Shown here: positions 1 to 12,300 of the stretch, one piece after another
How positions within the stretch are numbered: position 1 is the stretch's first letter
Layout of the letters: every line of letters begins with the position of its first letter
Assembly (NCBI GenBank): GCA_022749755.1
Contig: CM040444.1
Location: 12,176,274-12,240,273 of the forward strand
Reading direction: 5' to 3'
DNA length: 64,000 nt
Source: Azadirachta indica
Taxonomy: Eukaryota > Streptophyta > Magnoliopsida > Sapindales > Meliaceae
Position numbers and translations under genes: made by a program
The notes under the pieces: model-generated
What the model was told of the DNA's origin: nothing
The model's database searches: none
Seen by the model: only the letters and a program-made list of their open reading frames with translations

Positions 1-476
1 TCTTGAATTCAAATATTCTAAGTATATAAAATGTAGGATTATTTTTATCTTATTACTCTAAATTTATCCAAATCTCTTTGTGATACAACAAATATTGTTA
101 TATAACAGTACAAGAAGATGTAATTTATTTCAATTAACTACTTTTTGGTTAATTTCATCAGTGTAACATTTTAATATTTATTGTATTATAATGAAATTTA
201 GATAAATTTAAAATTGCTAGAAGAAAATAATTTTAATATTTGTTACATCATAATAAAATTCGGACAAATTTAGAGTAGTCGATGAAAGGTATTTATTTTG
301 TGACACGTTAACAACGGTGAGTATATTTCGCATGTGATATTGATATTTGCTCCCACGTAATTGATTCCAATAACCATTCTGTTAAATTTTCTTTCCAAAT
401 CTATTGGAATCCATCTCTATTTGTTTAGCAATTCTCTGCTAAAAAAAATAAAATAATAAAAGCAAATAAATAAATA
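1..476. other. Region upstream of the annexin gene
   Basis: AT-rich non-coding DNA leading to the annexin start codon. It should contain the promoter and 5' leader, but I cannot place a convincing TATA box. An imperfect tandem duplication of about 60 bp lies at 165-287: the second unit repeats the first with scattered changes around the shared words tttaatattt and acaaattta/ataaattta. Confidence 0.4.
165..287. repeat. Imperfect 60-bp tandem duplication upstream of the annexin gene
   Basis: Two adjacent units of about 60 bp (roughly 165-225 and 226-287) share the order tttaatatttrtt, then a tataatraaatt-like block, then aaatttaraattg/agagtag. Identity by eye is moderate and AT-richness may inflate it. 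It lies about 200-300 bp upstream of the start codon, so it could affect the promoter; that is inference. Confidence 0.35.
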
Positions 477-1765
477 ATGTCAACTTTAAAAATTCCAGAT
501 CAAGTTCCAACTCCAGTTGAAGACTGTGAGAAGCTCAAAAAAGCATTTGTTGGTATGCTCCTAGTTTCTTAATTTTTATATAATTTTTACAATATTAATT
601 AATTATGATTATGATAATATTTAATTAATTAATTAATTAATTGTTGCAGGATTGGGAACAGATGAGGCATCGATCATAAATGTACTGAGTCACAGGAATG
701 CAAGCCAACGCAAATTAATTAGGCAAACTTACGCTGAAAAATATGGTGAAGATCTTCTTATTGATCTTCAGAAAGAAATTTCGGGAGACTTTGAGGTAAT
801 TAATTATTAACCTAAAACTACCTTTTTGGCATGCAATATATAATTAATTAGTTAATTAATTAATTCCTATTAATTAATAATTAAGGGAAAATGATTGTTA
901 ATCCTCGTATTTCAGTTCAATTTTGTTGTAATATCCAAATTAAGATGCTTCTATTGTTAGGTTTTAATTGAACAAATTAAAGAGTAAATCAAACTATAAC
1001 ATAGCTTGGTGGTGCAATTGTTTCAGTTGGTTTATGAGTGCAAAGATTCACCACAAATAATATTTTATATGTATATATTTTGTTGGTTAAAAATTAGATT
1101 TTGATTCGGTCGACTCATATTTAGTGCTTGTTTATTTTTTATATGAAATCTAAATGGATTTAAAATATGAATAAATTTAAATGATTTTGAATAATATATT
1201 AGTTTTTTTTTTTTTTATTTATTGCGTCTAAACATTATAAATATCTTAAAACTCTTCATTTAAGATATAAACGTAACATTTAAGCATGTGCATATGTACC
1301 TGCAGAGGGCAGTGCATCTGTGGACGATTGATCCCATTGAACGTGATGTATTGCTAGCTACAGAAGCCATTAATAAGAAGAAGAAGAAGAAGAATATTGC
1401 AGGCCATTATGTAATTATGGAAATAGCATGCACAAGAACTTCTCATGAAGTGTTATTAGTAAGGCAATCTTATATGTCTCGATTTAGAACAACTCTTGAA
1501 GAAGATGTTGCACATCACAGTACTGATGATGATTTCAGAAAGTTTCTTCTACCTCTCGTTACTGCATATAGGTATGAAGGACCTGAGATTAATATGACTC
1601 TTGCCAACTCAGAGGCTAAAATACTTCATCAGAGAATTTCAAGTAAGGCTTATAATCATGATGAATTTATAAGGATTTTCACTACTAGAAGCAAGCCTCA
1701 AATCAATGCAACCCTTAACCAATCCAAAGATCAATTTGGGAAATCCATTAATAAGGTACGAGAAT

Positions 1766-1799
<34 letters not shown>

Positions 1800-2648
1800 G
1801 AGATGAATTGCTAGCTTCATATTTTTATACATATGTTTATATTATTTGTAAATTATTGGATTTATGCACTTTTAACTATGAAAATTGAATTAAACACATG
1901 ATTAATGTATCATAATTAATGCATTTATTAAATTCAATCTCAACCGTTAAAAATGTATAAATACATTAATTTATAAATAAATGTAAATATATATATAAAA
2001 ATATGAGATTGTCAATTTTTATTTTTTATTTTCTTGGTATTTTTCCTACATTTATATATTAAATTGTATGGACATTAAATTTGGGTAGGGTAATGAATTT
2101 TTTTTTTTCATTTTAAATGTTTTACAACTATAATAAAATTTATAATAATTTTAAACAAATTGTAAACGCGTTTAAACAAATGCAACATAATTTTTAAATA
2201 GGTGATACGATTACGACACGATTATTTTTTATGTCAATTTTTTCAAATTCATATCTATTTAATTAATTGTATTGAATAATCGTACTATGACCTAAATTGT
2301 CACTCTTACACACGTACATACAATTTAATTAATAAACTAAATGTGATTTAATTGCAGGATATAAAGCAAAAGGCAGCTGGAGATGAATTTTTAAAGTTTT
2401 TGCGAGCCATAATAAAATGTCTAACGTTGCCTCAAAAGTACTTTGAGAAAGCACTTCGGCTATCAATGAAAGGGCTTGGAACTGATGAAGAGGTCCTTAC
2501 AAGAGTTGTAATAACAAGAGCTGATGTTGACATGAAGCAGATAATGGAAGAATATCAAAGAAGGAATACTGAATCTCTGGAAATTGCTATAAAGGGAGAC
2601 ACCTCTGGGGATTATCGAACCATGCTTCTATCTTTGATTGGATGTTAA
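477..2648 (+). CDS. Annexin (D1/D2-like), four exons, 320 aa
   Basis: Exons by splice consensus and frame: 477-552, 650-795, 1306-1755 and 2358-2648, giving 963 nt and 320 residues, the usual plant annexin length. Annexins bind acidic membrane phospholipids in a calcium-dependent way; plant members act at the plasma membrane and in the cytosol in secretion, stress signalling and calcium transport. Repeat 1 has the calcium-site signature GLGTDE followed by SGDFE, and a conserved HR near residue 40 corresponds to the histidine of Arabidopsis annexin 1. Repeat 4 has GLGTDEE and a later TSGDYR. Repeats 2 and 3 lack GxGTD, as is normal in plants. Middle-repeat motifs such as [14 protein letters not shown] and TAYRYEG place it near annexins D1/D2. 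A run of six lysines (AAG repeats) follows residue 98. The usual GWGT tryptophan of repeat 1 is leucine. The frame is complete and looks functional. Confidence 0.93.
1766..1800. repeat. AT/GT dinucleotide microsatellite
   Basis: A (AT)n run passes directly into a (GT)n run just after the donor site of annexin exon 3, within intron 3. It is likely length-variable between alleles. Confidence 0.85.
1816..2009. mobile_element. Palindromic MITE, family B copy 1 (annexin intron 3)
   Basis: About 190 bp whose left end (tcatatttttatacatatgt) is nearly the reverse complement of its right end (atatatataaaaatatgaga). The interior is also roughly self-complementary: ttatttgtaaat on the left, atttataaataaatgtaaat on the right. 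A second copy with the same ends and order lies at 48842-49023, which is the main evidence that this is a mobile element and not chance AT-richness. No coding capacity. I could not define a clean target-site duplication. Confidence 0.65.
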
Positions 2649-3022
2649 TTAAAATTCCATTTTATGCTCTTGATCAATTTGGTTGAAATTCATTAAGTAA
2701 ACTAATAATTATTTATTTTACTCTAAACAAAACTAATTAATTTATTGACTTGAATTAATCTTCCAATTGAGCATTTACATTACTCAATTCTAATTCATTT
2801 TTTTAAACATTTTTTCTCTTAATATATTAGTGTAGTCTATGTTATTTTCTTATTCCTCTCTTCTTAAATTAATAATTTTCTCCCTCCTTTGTATTTTAAA
2901 GACAGACCAAAAAAAAAAGGTAATAGTAGTTGATTAATGATCAAGTGCAGTTATGAAATCGAAACTTAGTTAAAAATAGACAGATGATTATAGAGTTGAT
3001 TAGAATTGATGGTATTAAAGCC

Positions 3023-3445
3023 AGTGTCCATTTGGTTTGATTTTTTCATTGGCCTAAAAAGTTTTTTTAATAATAAAAACTCTTTTCAAATTTTTTAATA
3101 TCGTTTGGTTAATACTGGAAAGAAATTTTTGAGAATTAAAAAAGCTGTTTTCTTTTTATTGGAAGAAACCCAAAATTTAGGTTTTTGGCAGTAAAACTTC
3201 TAACTTTTTTTAAAAGTAAAATTATCTAAAATATTCTTATTTTATTTTAAAAATTTTAAGTTATTTCTTTAAAATAAAATATTAAAAATTTGTCTATTAA
3301 AGTAATTATTCAAATTTTTCTCAGAAGTTATTTGTGACAACCAAACGATTAATAAATTTTCGTTAAAAACTCTAATCATAAAAATTTTATGGGTAAAAAC
3401 TCTACTTAAAAAATCTCTATTTAAAAAGTTATACCGAACGGACCC
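3023..3445. mobile_element. MITE-like element, family A copy 1
   Basis: About 420 bp with imperfect terminal inverted repeats: the left end reads gtccatttggtttgattttt and the reverse complement of the right end reads gtccgttcggtataactttt. Interior blocks such as ttttttaatatcgttt, tttttgagaattaaaaaa and aaacgattaataaattttygtt recur at 44290-44930 and 53318-53720, so this is a dispersed family. No coding capacity. Superfamily is uncertain; I see no convincing target-site duplication. Confidence 0.65.
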
Positions 3446-3839
3446 TTAGTATAAGTATGGTCCGACCCAATTTTTAGTGATATTGAGGTAGTGTTTATTT
3501 TTTCTATCCTAAATCTAAATATGGTTAAAATCTAAATTCGACTAAAATTTAAATATAAGTGATATGTTTGTTTTCTCACCTTTGATATTTAAATATAAAT
3601 ATAAACGTTAAATTATTTATTTTTATAAAAATAAAAAATCTAAAATTGATATATCCTAGAAAATCTTATATTAATATATTAAGTAATTGATACATATAAA
3701 TATAAATATTAAGTAATAAATTACAAATATTATTGACAAATAAAATATTTAAATTATTCAAATATTTACTAATTCAGATTTAAGTCAAAATTTTTAATTT
3801 AATTATATTCAAATATTTTTAATAAATATTCGACATAAA

Positions 3840-5230
3840 TAGAGATGGCAACGGATATGATACAATGCAGATATATCAATATCTATATTATCTTACAAAA
3901 AATTTCATATCCATATCCTATGTATATCTTCCGCGATTATTTTATGTAATATTTATATTCTCCTAAATGAATATTTGCTAATATCAATATCTTAATGGAT
4001 ATTCGCAAGATATATTCATATCCTAATAAAAACAATAAACTTTAAAGAAAATTTAAATTTGTAATTTAATTTTTCATATTTTACAAATTGGTATACCATG
4101 TTAATAAATTAAATTAAAATAAAAATAATTTTATTATCTAGTCCATGCCCATAATTACTTTTATTAATGTTCTACAATAGAATATTAAAATTGGTCGTAC
4201 AAATGTAATAACAACTGTCACCATCTTTCTAATTATAATCAAATTAATCAAAATAACAAAAAAATGCTAAGATAATTTATCTAAAAGCAGCATCGCAGTT
4301 ATGACTTCATGTAGCGCATCAATTTCGTGTTGAGTATATATTTTTTTTCTATGAAACTACAACTAGACAACAATATTGGGAAACAATAAAAACAACTCTT
4401 TTCTTCTCTACAACTGCTCAAAGAGTAAGAAATTGTGAACCAATTCATCTAGGTATAATTAAGAGATTTCACATCACTCTGATTAATGGATGAAGAATAA
4501 AAAAAACAGAGCAAAAACTAGAGATTTGAATTAAATCTAAATGATGTGACACAATCGAAATATCTTCATTTTTCACCTACATATATTACAACTCAATTGA
4601 CCAATTAGTTGAATTAAATCATCAACTTTTTCACCTAAACTTAAATTTTTACAAAAAATATTTATCTAATTAGCTTGTAAAGTTACAGATTATTTGCAAA
4701 TAACTTATTTCATATTTAACAGATCATAAATATTTTTTTAATATATAATCTTCAAACAGAAGTTTAGAAAAAATTAATTAAAAAATCATAATATAAAACT
4801 TATGTGACCGTATATCCCAAAAGAGAAGATAGTATATTGTAAATTAATTAAATATATTAGTAGACTAATTAAATTGATCAGAATTTTCATGGACATTAGA
4901 TTATATATTGATATTACAAAAGGACATAATAATATAATATAAGTATCCTAACTATATAATAATAAATTAATTAAATTAGTGGTCTATATTAATTATTATA
5001 TTCATCTTCTTCTTTCCATGAATATTATAATTTTTGTTTTAATAACTTAATTAAAGAAAAATGATAAAATGGATATCCTATACGGATATTCGCAGTATAT
5101 TTTAAAATATTCATATTCTATCCATATTTTATACGAATATTATAACTTATTACCATATTATATCCATATCTTATCCATAAAGATAGGATATAAACGAATA
5201 TCCTAAAAAATGTGTCCGTTGCCATCCTTA
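3840..5230. mobile_element. Non-autonomous element with hAT-like ends, 1.4 kb
   Basis: The left end reads tagagatggcaacgg; the right end read on the other strand gives taaggatggcaacgg, a 15-bp inverted repeat with two mismatches. Ends of the type TAGGGATGGCAA are common in plant hAT elements. Sub-terminal DNA is rich in short gatatc/catatcc words in both orientations, also typical of hAT ends. The interior is AT-rich with no transposase frame. The 8 bases on either side do not match, so no target duplication is visible; the call rests on the ends. Confidence 0.55.
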
Positions 5231-5824
5231 GAGGTACGTTAAAAAACAATCAACTCTTACACATTTAAATATTATATTTAGATTGTAGTTTAAAAAAAAA
5301 ATAGACTCTAAATTTAGTCGGATTAAAAATTTTCAATTATTCAATCTTTTATTCCACACTAGACTGAATAATAAAATAAAGTTGAATCCAAACTTACTAT
5401 TTGGTCTAGTTTTCTACTATTAGTCCTAAATTGTAACGAGTCAATACTCACCAACTTTATCAGCAAAATTATTCTTTTAATTATAAATTAGTTCAAATCA
5501 AATAAATATGAATAAAATTGAATTTTTGTATAGATTCTAATAATATCTGTGGTGACTCCAATAATTGATGGCTGTCAAAACAATGAATGGTCGTTAGTAG
5601 AAGACAATAGTGGTTGTTACTCGAACTTTGCCATGTACCTTACAAATAGGTGCTTAGCAATGAACAACAATGACTGTTGTTGAAACTTGATCTTTCATCC
5701 TATTATTCCTAGATTTTAAAATAGTTTAAGATGGCCAAATATATCCTAAATTACTCCAGCCACATTCATAAGGAAAAAAGTTTAATAAATAATATTTTAA
5801 TTTACGTAAATTAATATAAGTTTG

Positions 5825-6006
5825 CAGGATGGCAATGGGGCGGAGTAAGAATGGGGAGAGATAAATCAATTTCCGTTCCATTAATAAATTAGAGATTAAT
5901 TTCTCCTCATTTCCCATTATTTTTTAAAATTTATTTAAATTCTGCCGTTTTAGATATGTATGATGTATCCCTGTGAGTTTGGGCCCGTGAAGAATTTTCC
6001 CATCCT
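5825..6006. mobile_element. hAT-like MITE with a 10-bp flanking duplication
   Basis: A 182-bp element starts with caggatggcaatgggg and ends with ttttcccatcct, giving short inverted ends (aggatgg). The 10 bp tataagtttg occur directly before it (5815-5824) and directly after it (6007-6016). An 8-bp duplication is the hAT signature, so two of the ten bases may match by chance. It sits about 320 bp upstream of the coiled-coil gene start. Confidence 0.75.
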
Positions 6007-6327
6007 TATAAGTTTGATTAACACAAAATTTGGATAAAGTTTTTATTTTATACAGTATAGGACAGGTTGGAAAGGGTAGCCAAACATAGATAAAGGTAAA
6101 ATTGTACTAAATACTGATCTAACAATTAATTAATGCAGTGCCGTCCCCGTTGCCAAACGCGCCAATAAGGGTTTAGGTTTGGGGGGTCAAAACTCACTCT
6201 TCCCATTTTGAAGAGTTCATTCACTGCAATTTTCTCCTAATTTTTTTTGTATTTTTTTTTTAATTTACCCTGAAAGCCCAGTACAAGGACTACAAAGGTT
6301 TGGGTTTACTGTGATAAATTGACAAAA

Positions 6328-9300
6328 ATGGAGCAAGAAGAGAAGCAGAAGATGAAGAGCAAAGGAAGCGAGGAGAGATGGAGAGGAGCGATAGGCAATA
6401 TAACGGAGATGTATTCAAATTTAGAAGCTTTGCAGAAACTACTCCTCAAGAAAGCTGTCTTTGTGGACGAAGATACCTTCGCCAAAGCCTCTCTCACCTC
6501 TGAACAATCTAGAACGATAAAAGTTAGTTTACCTTTTCATAATTTCTTACTTCGTTTCCATTTCTTTCGATTTTTCTCTTTTGGTTTTTTAGTCCTTGGC
6601 AAATTTGTATCGAGAATAGTTACTGTCGTGCTTTTCTTGCTGGGGATTTTGATCTTTTGGTATAATTTATTGAATTGATCGTAGTCTTCATCTCTCTTAC
6701 GTTGGATAATACTTTTAGTGCTTATGTCTTCGCTTTTTTTATTAGTGGTGGTGTACGCATACGATTAAGTAAGTTGATTTAACTTGATCCTGCAATTCTG
6801 TATTAGTTGGGACTTGGTTTCAACGTTTTATTTTAAGGAATTGGTTATATCTTTTTCTCTTTATGAGGGTATAATGCTGTGTGATTGTTTTAGAGCTTAT
6901 ATGCGCTGCTCATTTTAATTTGTTTCCTCTGTATTTGATTAAGAAAGTTGATCTACCAATACCATAATGGATGATTCTTGATCTTGCATTACATTTTTAT
7001 TGAATTTATCGTATGGGCCATTTTTTTGGTTGTCTGATCTGGTTTAAAGTGAATTTGTTGTGTAATTCTGTGCTTCATTCAGTTCTTGATTGTATGTCTG
7101 TTCTCTTTTACTGTGATTTTAATATGTTTTTCTTTTTTGAGTTCATGGTCAGGGAATTCCCATTGTTGGTGCACAACTGTTTCAGAGTTTATGTAAGATT
7201 ATTAAATGTGCAATCTATTATTTTTTATTTTTTTGCAATTGGGATGAGACGTGTAATTGTTTCAGTCTTGTTTATGTTTGATATGTAGGTTCCAAAGTAA
7301 TTTAATGTATCTAATTCTTAATTGATTGTTGTATTTGAAATCTGAGTCTGTCTTTGTTATTTATTCTTTTGGGAATTTGTTGAGTTGATTGTGTGTAACC
7401 CCGTCTGTTGAATGGAGGTTATTTATGTTGGTCTTATGGTGAATGCTAAGTAAGATTAATTTGGACAGTGTTTAGATTCTATGATTTGATTTACAATTGG
7501 ATTAAGATGTTTTGTTGAAGTTTGTTCATTTGAGGTATATTTTTAAAGAAAGGTAGTTCCTATTTGTTGCATTATGCATCAATCAAATAAACTACAACTT
7601 ACCCTAGAATAAATAAATGAAAGGAGAATGAGTTATGGCGACATATGTTAAAGTTCGATATCTGTGGGATTTGTAGAGTGAAGATTAAGAAGATTAGAGA
7701 GGATCCAAGAGAAGCAGATGAAAATGGGGAGAAGAGAATATGTTCATGTGATGGAGTAACATAAATTATAATAGGGAAGAAGAATACATTGATAGAGAGA
7801 GAGAGAATCAAAGCCATTTCTTATTTATGTTATGAAGACCTGCCAAATTCCAAAATTAAGGGTGTACCAATGAACCGAAAAAGGTTCTGATAGTCACAGT
7901 CTAAATTGCAAGGACACATGTTTTTGATATCACATGCCATACAGTGAATCACCCCTATCTGATGTCTATTATGTTTCAGAGAAGATAATGGACTGATATA
8001 GTGAATTGGTTTTTGGAATTGGAAGATGCATATTTGTAGATTAATTGGTGATTTGAGTGAATTTTGCAGCTTGGGCTAAGAAACTGTTTGGGGAAAACAA
8101 GTTTTGTTTGGGATGCTAGAATATTTATCTATAATTCTATTGAAATTTAATAATTTATGTGGGAAGTACCTGGAGGTTTTATATATTGCTGTATAGAGAA
8201 TTGAGTTCATATTAAACTGAAGCTGTTCAACTGTTTCTGAACTAGAAAACATGGTAAATTAGTGAAAATAGGAAAATATTTCTCTATTGGTTCAGAGAAC
8301 TTTTTTTTTCTAATTTTAATCCTTGGTCTTTTACCTTGATCAACATTTAAACAGTCTTCAGAATAGAAACCAACAGATACCACGCTTTTAAGTCTGCATT
8401 TCATTACTAATATTTTTACTTGCCCTTAGCCCTCAAGAAGTTGCAAGAGACTTACTGCTGGCTATCTTTTGCATATAGGTTCTTCAACAAAGAGTAGAGA
8501 CTCTGGAAAAAGAGCTGGATGCTGCCATTACAGCTGCTGCTCATGCTCGTACTGAAAAACGACAAGCCGAGGCAGCACAAAAAGCTGCTGAATTACGTGC
8601 ACAAGAGATCACAAAAGAGCTTGAGAATACCACAAGTATGTGCACTCCCCACTTATTACTTAATTTGAAAGATACATCTAATCTAAAGTTTTTAAATAAA
8701 CTACATTAGGATTTACAAATTAAGAAATATTACTTGTTCCTCAGCTTACAATTCAAAATATTCCAAGTGGCAAGCATTTCAAATTCATATCGTGCATCAA
8801 ATTAAATTTATACGAAATCAAATATTATATAAATTTTGCCATGTATTTGAATAGTTGAAGCATAGGACTAATATGTTTCTTTTTTCCAAAATATATTTCT
8901 TTTTTCTATTTTTGGATAGTTGGATACAACATCAATGGCTTGGTAATAAAAGCATCATCTTCGGAAGCCAAAACAAAAAAATATTGCCTGTTATGTATAA
9001 ACAAGTGTTCTTTTTGATTACTTTATTCACTCCCTCTCTTTCTCTTTTAGATTTAGCCACAGTATTTAGTTTAGTAGTTTGGTAAATATTTTGAATACTA
9101 CAAATTGGGCTACATTTATTAGAAACATTCTTTTTAAGTGCTAAGCTTTGCCAAGAACTGCACAAAATAACTAGATATTTTTCAAAACTTTGTTTGGTAT
9201 TTAGGCCATTGCATCAAAGAGGTCAATGAGATATCTTCCCTCAATAGTTTTTTGAGGTATTATTCTCAAGGATAATTTGGCAATTCGTTCTTTTTCTTTT

Positions 9301-12300
9301 TTGAATCGGTCGTATTTAGGGGGTCTTGATTTTATCTTGGCATCTTGTTTGTGTTTGACAAGTGTTATTGGTCAACATTTGGAAATCCTACTGCCTTAAA
9401 GATCTTATTGTTTATAAGAAAGCAATATATATATATATTCTATAAATCATCTTCATTACCCTTGCATAAAAGCTCTAATACCACTTTGTTAGAAAGTACA
9501 GGGCTTAAATTATAAGAGAAGGTAAATTTGTTTGGAAGGATTATGGACAAAAGAGGGAGAATGATAGATAATTTCAAGCTTGTTGGTTATTGCAATAATG
9601 ATTGGGCTAGAGATGTGGATGATAGAAAAATTATTACTAGATTTGTTTTTTTCTTGGGTGATATGACTTTTACATGAATTTCAAAGAAACAACTCATTGT
9701 TCCGTTCTCATTTGTGAAGCTGAGTATTTATAGCCACGTCATGCATTTGTTAAGCTATCTGGCTGAAGAATTTGTTAAAAGAAGTTCATTTAGAGCAAGA
9801 CAAGTCTACAAAGGTTTTGATTGACAATAAATCAGCATCAACTTTGACCAAGAATCCAGTGTTTCTTGATCGAAGTAAGCACATTGATATAAGGTTTCAT
9901 TTTGTCTATGATTATGTTGATAAAGAGATTGTGGAATTGAAGTTTGTGAAGATAGAAGATCAATTTCCTGATATCTTTACCAAGCCCTTGAAAAGTGACA
10001 TATTTTTCAAATTGCAAAAATTGCTTGTAATCACTAAATTAAGTTTGAAAGGGGTATTGGAATATAAACTTGATTAGGCCTAATATAGAAATTGGACTTA
10101 TAAAATACAATAGGCTTATAAGTTTTAGGCTTAGAAAATTATGAGTAATAGTGTGACCTATTTTTTAGAAAGATATTTGATAAGAAAATATCTAGATATT
10201 TCTAGATAAAATATTTAGATATTTGTAGCAAATATCTAGATATTATTGTAGATATTTCTATAAGAAAAATTGTTACCATTGGATTTAATGTCTTGATATG
10301 ACGCTAACGTTGGTTAAGGAGATGCCATACTATGAATAGGGTTGAGTTCTTCCGTTGTGAATCAAGCCAAAAATTTAGAAAATAACATAAATGTAAGTTT
10401 CTCCTTCCTTCCTTGTCCATAATCCTTCTTAGTAAATTTATCTTTTCTTGTAATTTAAGCCCTTCGCCTTTTAACATCAATTTCATATGAATATGCTGAA
10501 AGGGTGAAGAAATATGTATTCAAACTCTGAAAGGTGAATTTGGATATTTACATACAAAAGAATCTGAATCAATTTTTGAGTATTTTTCTAGAATGTTGGT
10601 GGTTGCTAACTAATTAAAAAAGAATGGAGAAAGCTTAAATAATGTTTAAATTATGGAGAAAATTCTTTGTTCCATAAATTCAAAAATTGAGCATATTGTT
10701 GTAACAATTGAAGAAATAAAATATTTAGAGTATATAACCATTGAAGAACTTATAGGCTTTTTACAAGCATATAAAGAAAGATGAAAAAAAAACCAAGAGA
10801 CCTTGGAGCAAGTTCTTCAAACAAAGCTCACGTTTAAAGAAAAGGATGAAAGTTCCAGCAATGAGAAAGGCTAATGTGGAAGAGGAAATAGTTGAGGACG
10901 AGGCCGAACGTGGATGATGATGAAGAGGGACTTCTAACCATAACAACAACAATAGAGGAGAAGGCTCAACAAAAGGTTGTGAAAGAAAAAGGCAATCCAA
11001 ACTCAAGATATGATAAGCTTCAACATAATTGTTACAATTGTTAAAAGCTCAGCAATTATGCTTCCGAACGTAGAACTTCCAATAATAAAGTTGATGAGAA
11101 GGCCAACTATGTAGAAAATAATAGTCAAGAAGAAGGAACATTATTACTAGCACTCAAGGACAAGAATCCTTCCTAGCAATTTTTTTTGGCTGTATTTACA
11201 ATGAGAGAATTCATCTCTATTTATATTATGACACCTTCTTAATTAACTGTTAAGATCATACCAACACAAATCTAATTCAATTTTTTACAATTCCTTTTTT
11301 AGAGATATCTACAATAATATCTAAATATTTACTACAAGTATCTAAAAATTTTATTTTAGAAATATCTTAAATATTTTCTTACAAATATTTTTTTTGAGAA
11401 AATAGGTCACACTAATAACTCATAATTTTTTAGGCCTAAAACTCACAAGTTTATTATATTTTATAAATGTAATAGTTACATTGGGTCAAATTAAGTTTAT
11501 ATTCTAACATCTCTTTAAACTTGATTTGGTGGATCCAAGCAATCTTTGCGATTTACAAAATATATCACTTTTCAAGGGTTTCTTGAAGATATCAACAATT
11601 TGATCTTGTGTCGTTAAAAATATGATTTCCGTGATCTTTTTATTAACACAATCATGAACAAAATGACTTGTATCAATGTGCTTACTTTGATTGTAAAACA
11701 TAGGATTCTTGACCAAAGTAATGTCGAGTTATTGTCGATCTAGATTCTTCTTGCTTGAAATGAACTTTTTTCAACAAACTCCATAACTAGATAGCCTGGC
11801 AAACACATAACGTGGTTGCAACATATTCAGTTTCACAAGTCGAGAATGTAGTAATAGGTTGTTTCTTTGAAATCTATGTAAAAGTCGTATCACCTAAAAG
11901 GAAAACAAATCCAATAGTATTTTTTCTATCATTCACATCTTCAACCCAGTTGCTATCACAATAATCACCAAGCTTGAAATAGTTAGAATAAGTATAAACT
12001 GACCCATAATCCTTTTGTTTGTCTTCAAATGTATTCTAGTTGGATTCTTCATGTAACGGCTAACAAGTCCGACTCCATACAAAATGTCTGGCCCTGTGAG
12101 TTAAGTTATCTCAAACTTCCAACAAAACTCTTGAAAAGAATTGGATCAATATTTTCACCTTCTTTATACTTAGATAACTTGATTCCACATTCTACGAGGG
12201 TGTTAACAAGTTTGCAATCAATCTTTTTGAACTTGTTAAGTGTCTTTTTTGCATAACCTTCTTGGGAAATAAAGATGCCATCTTCGTTTTGCTTCACTTC

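Larger units (their letters stand above)
2649..6327. other. Intergenic region with small DNA transposons
   Basis: No gene is supported between the annexin stop and the next start codon. The space holds the annexin 3' end and three inverted-repeat elements listed separately (3023-3445, 3840-5230, 5825-6006). Open frames here are short and match no family I know. The last 300 bp before 6328 should contain the promoter of the coiled-coil gene. Confidence 0.6.

Noticed and set aside
6306..6497. Minus-strand frame over coiled-coil exon 1
   Set aside because: Antisense shadow of a conserved exon.
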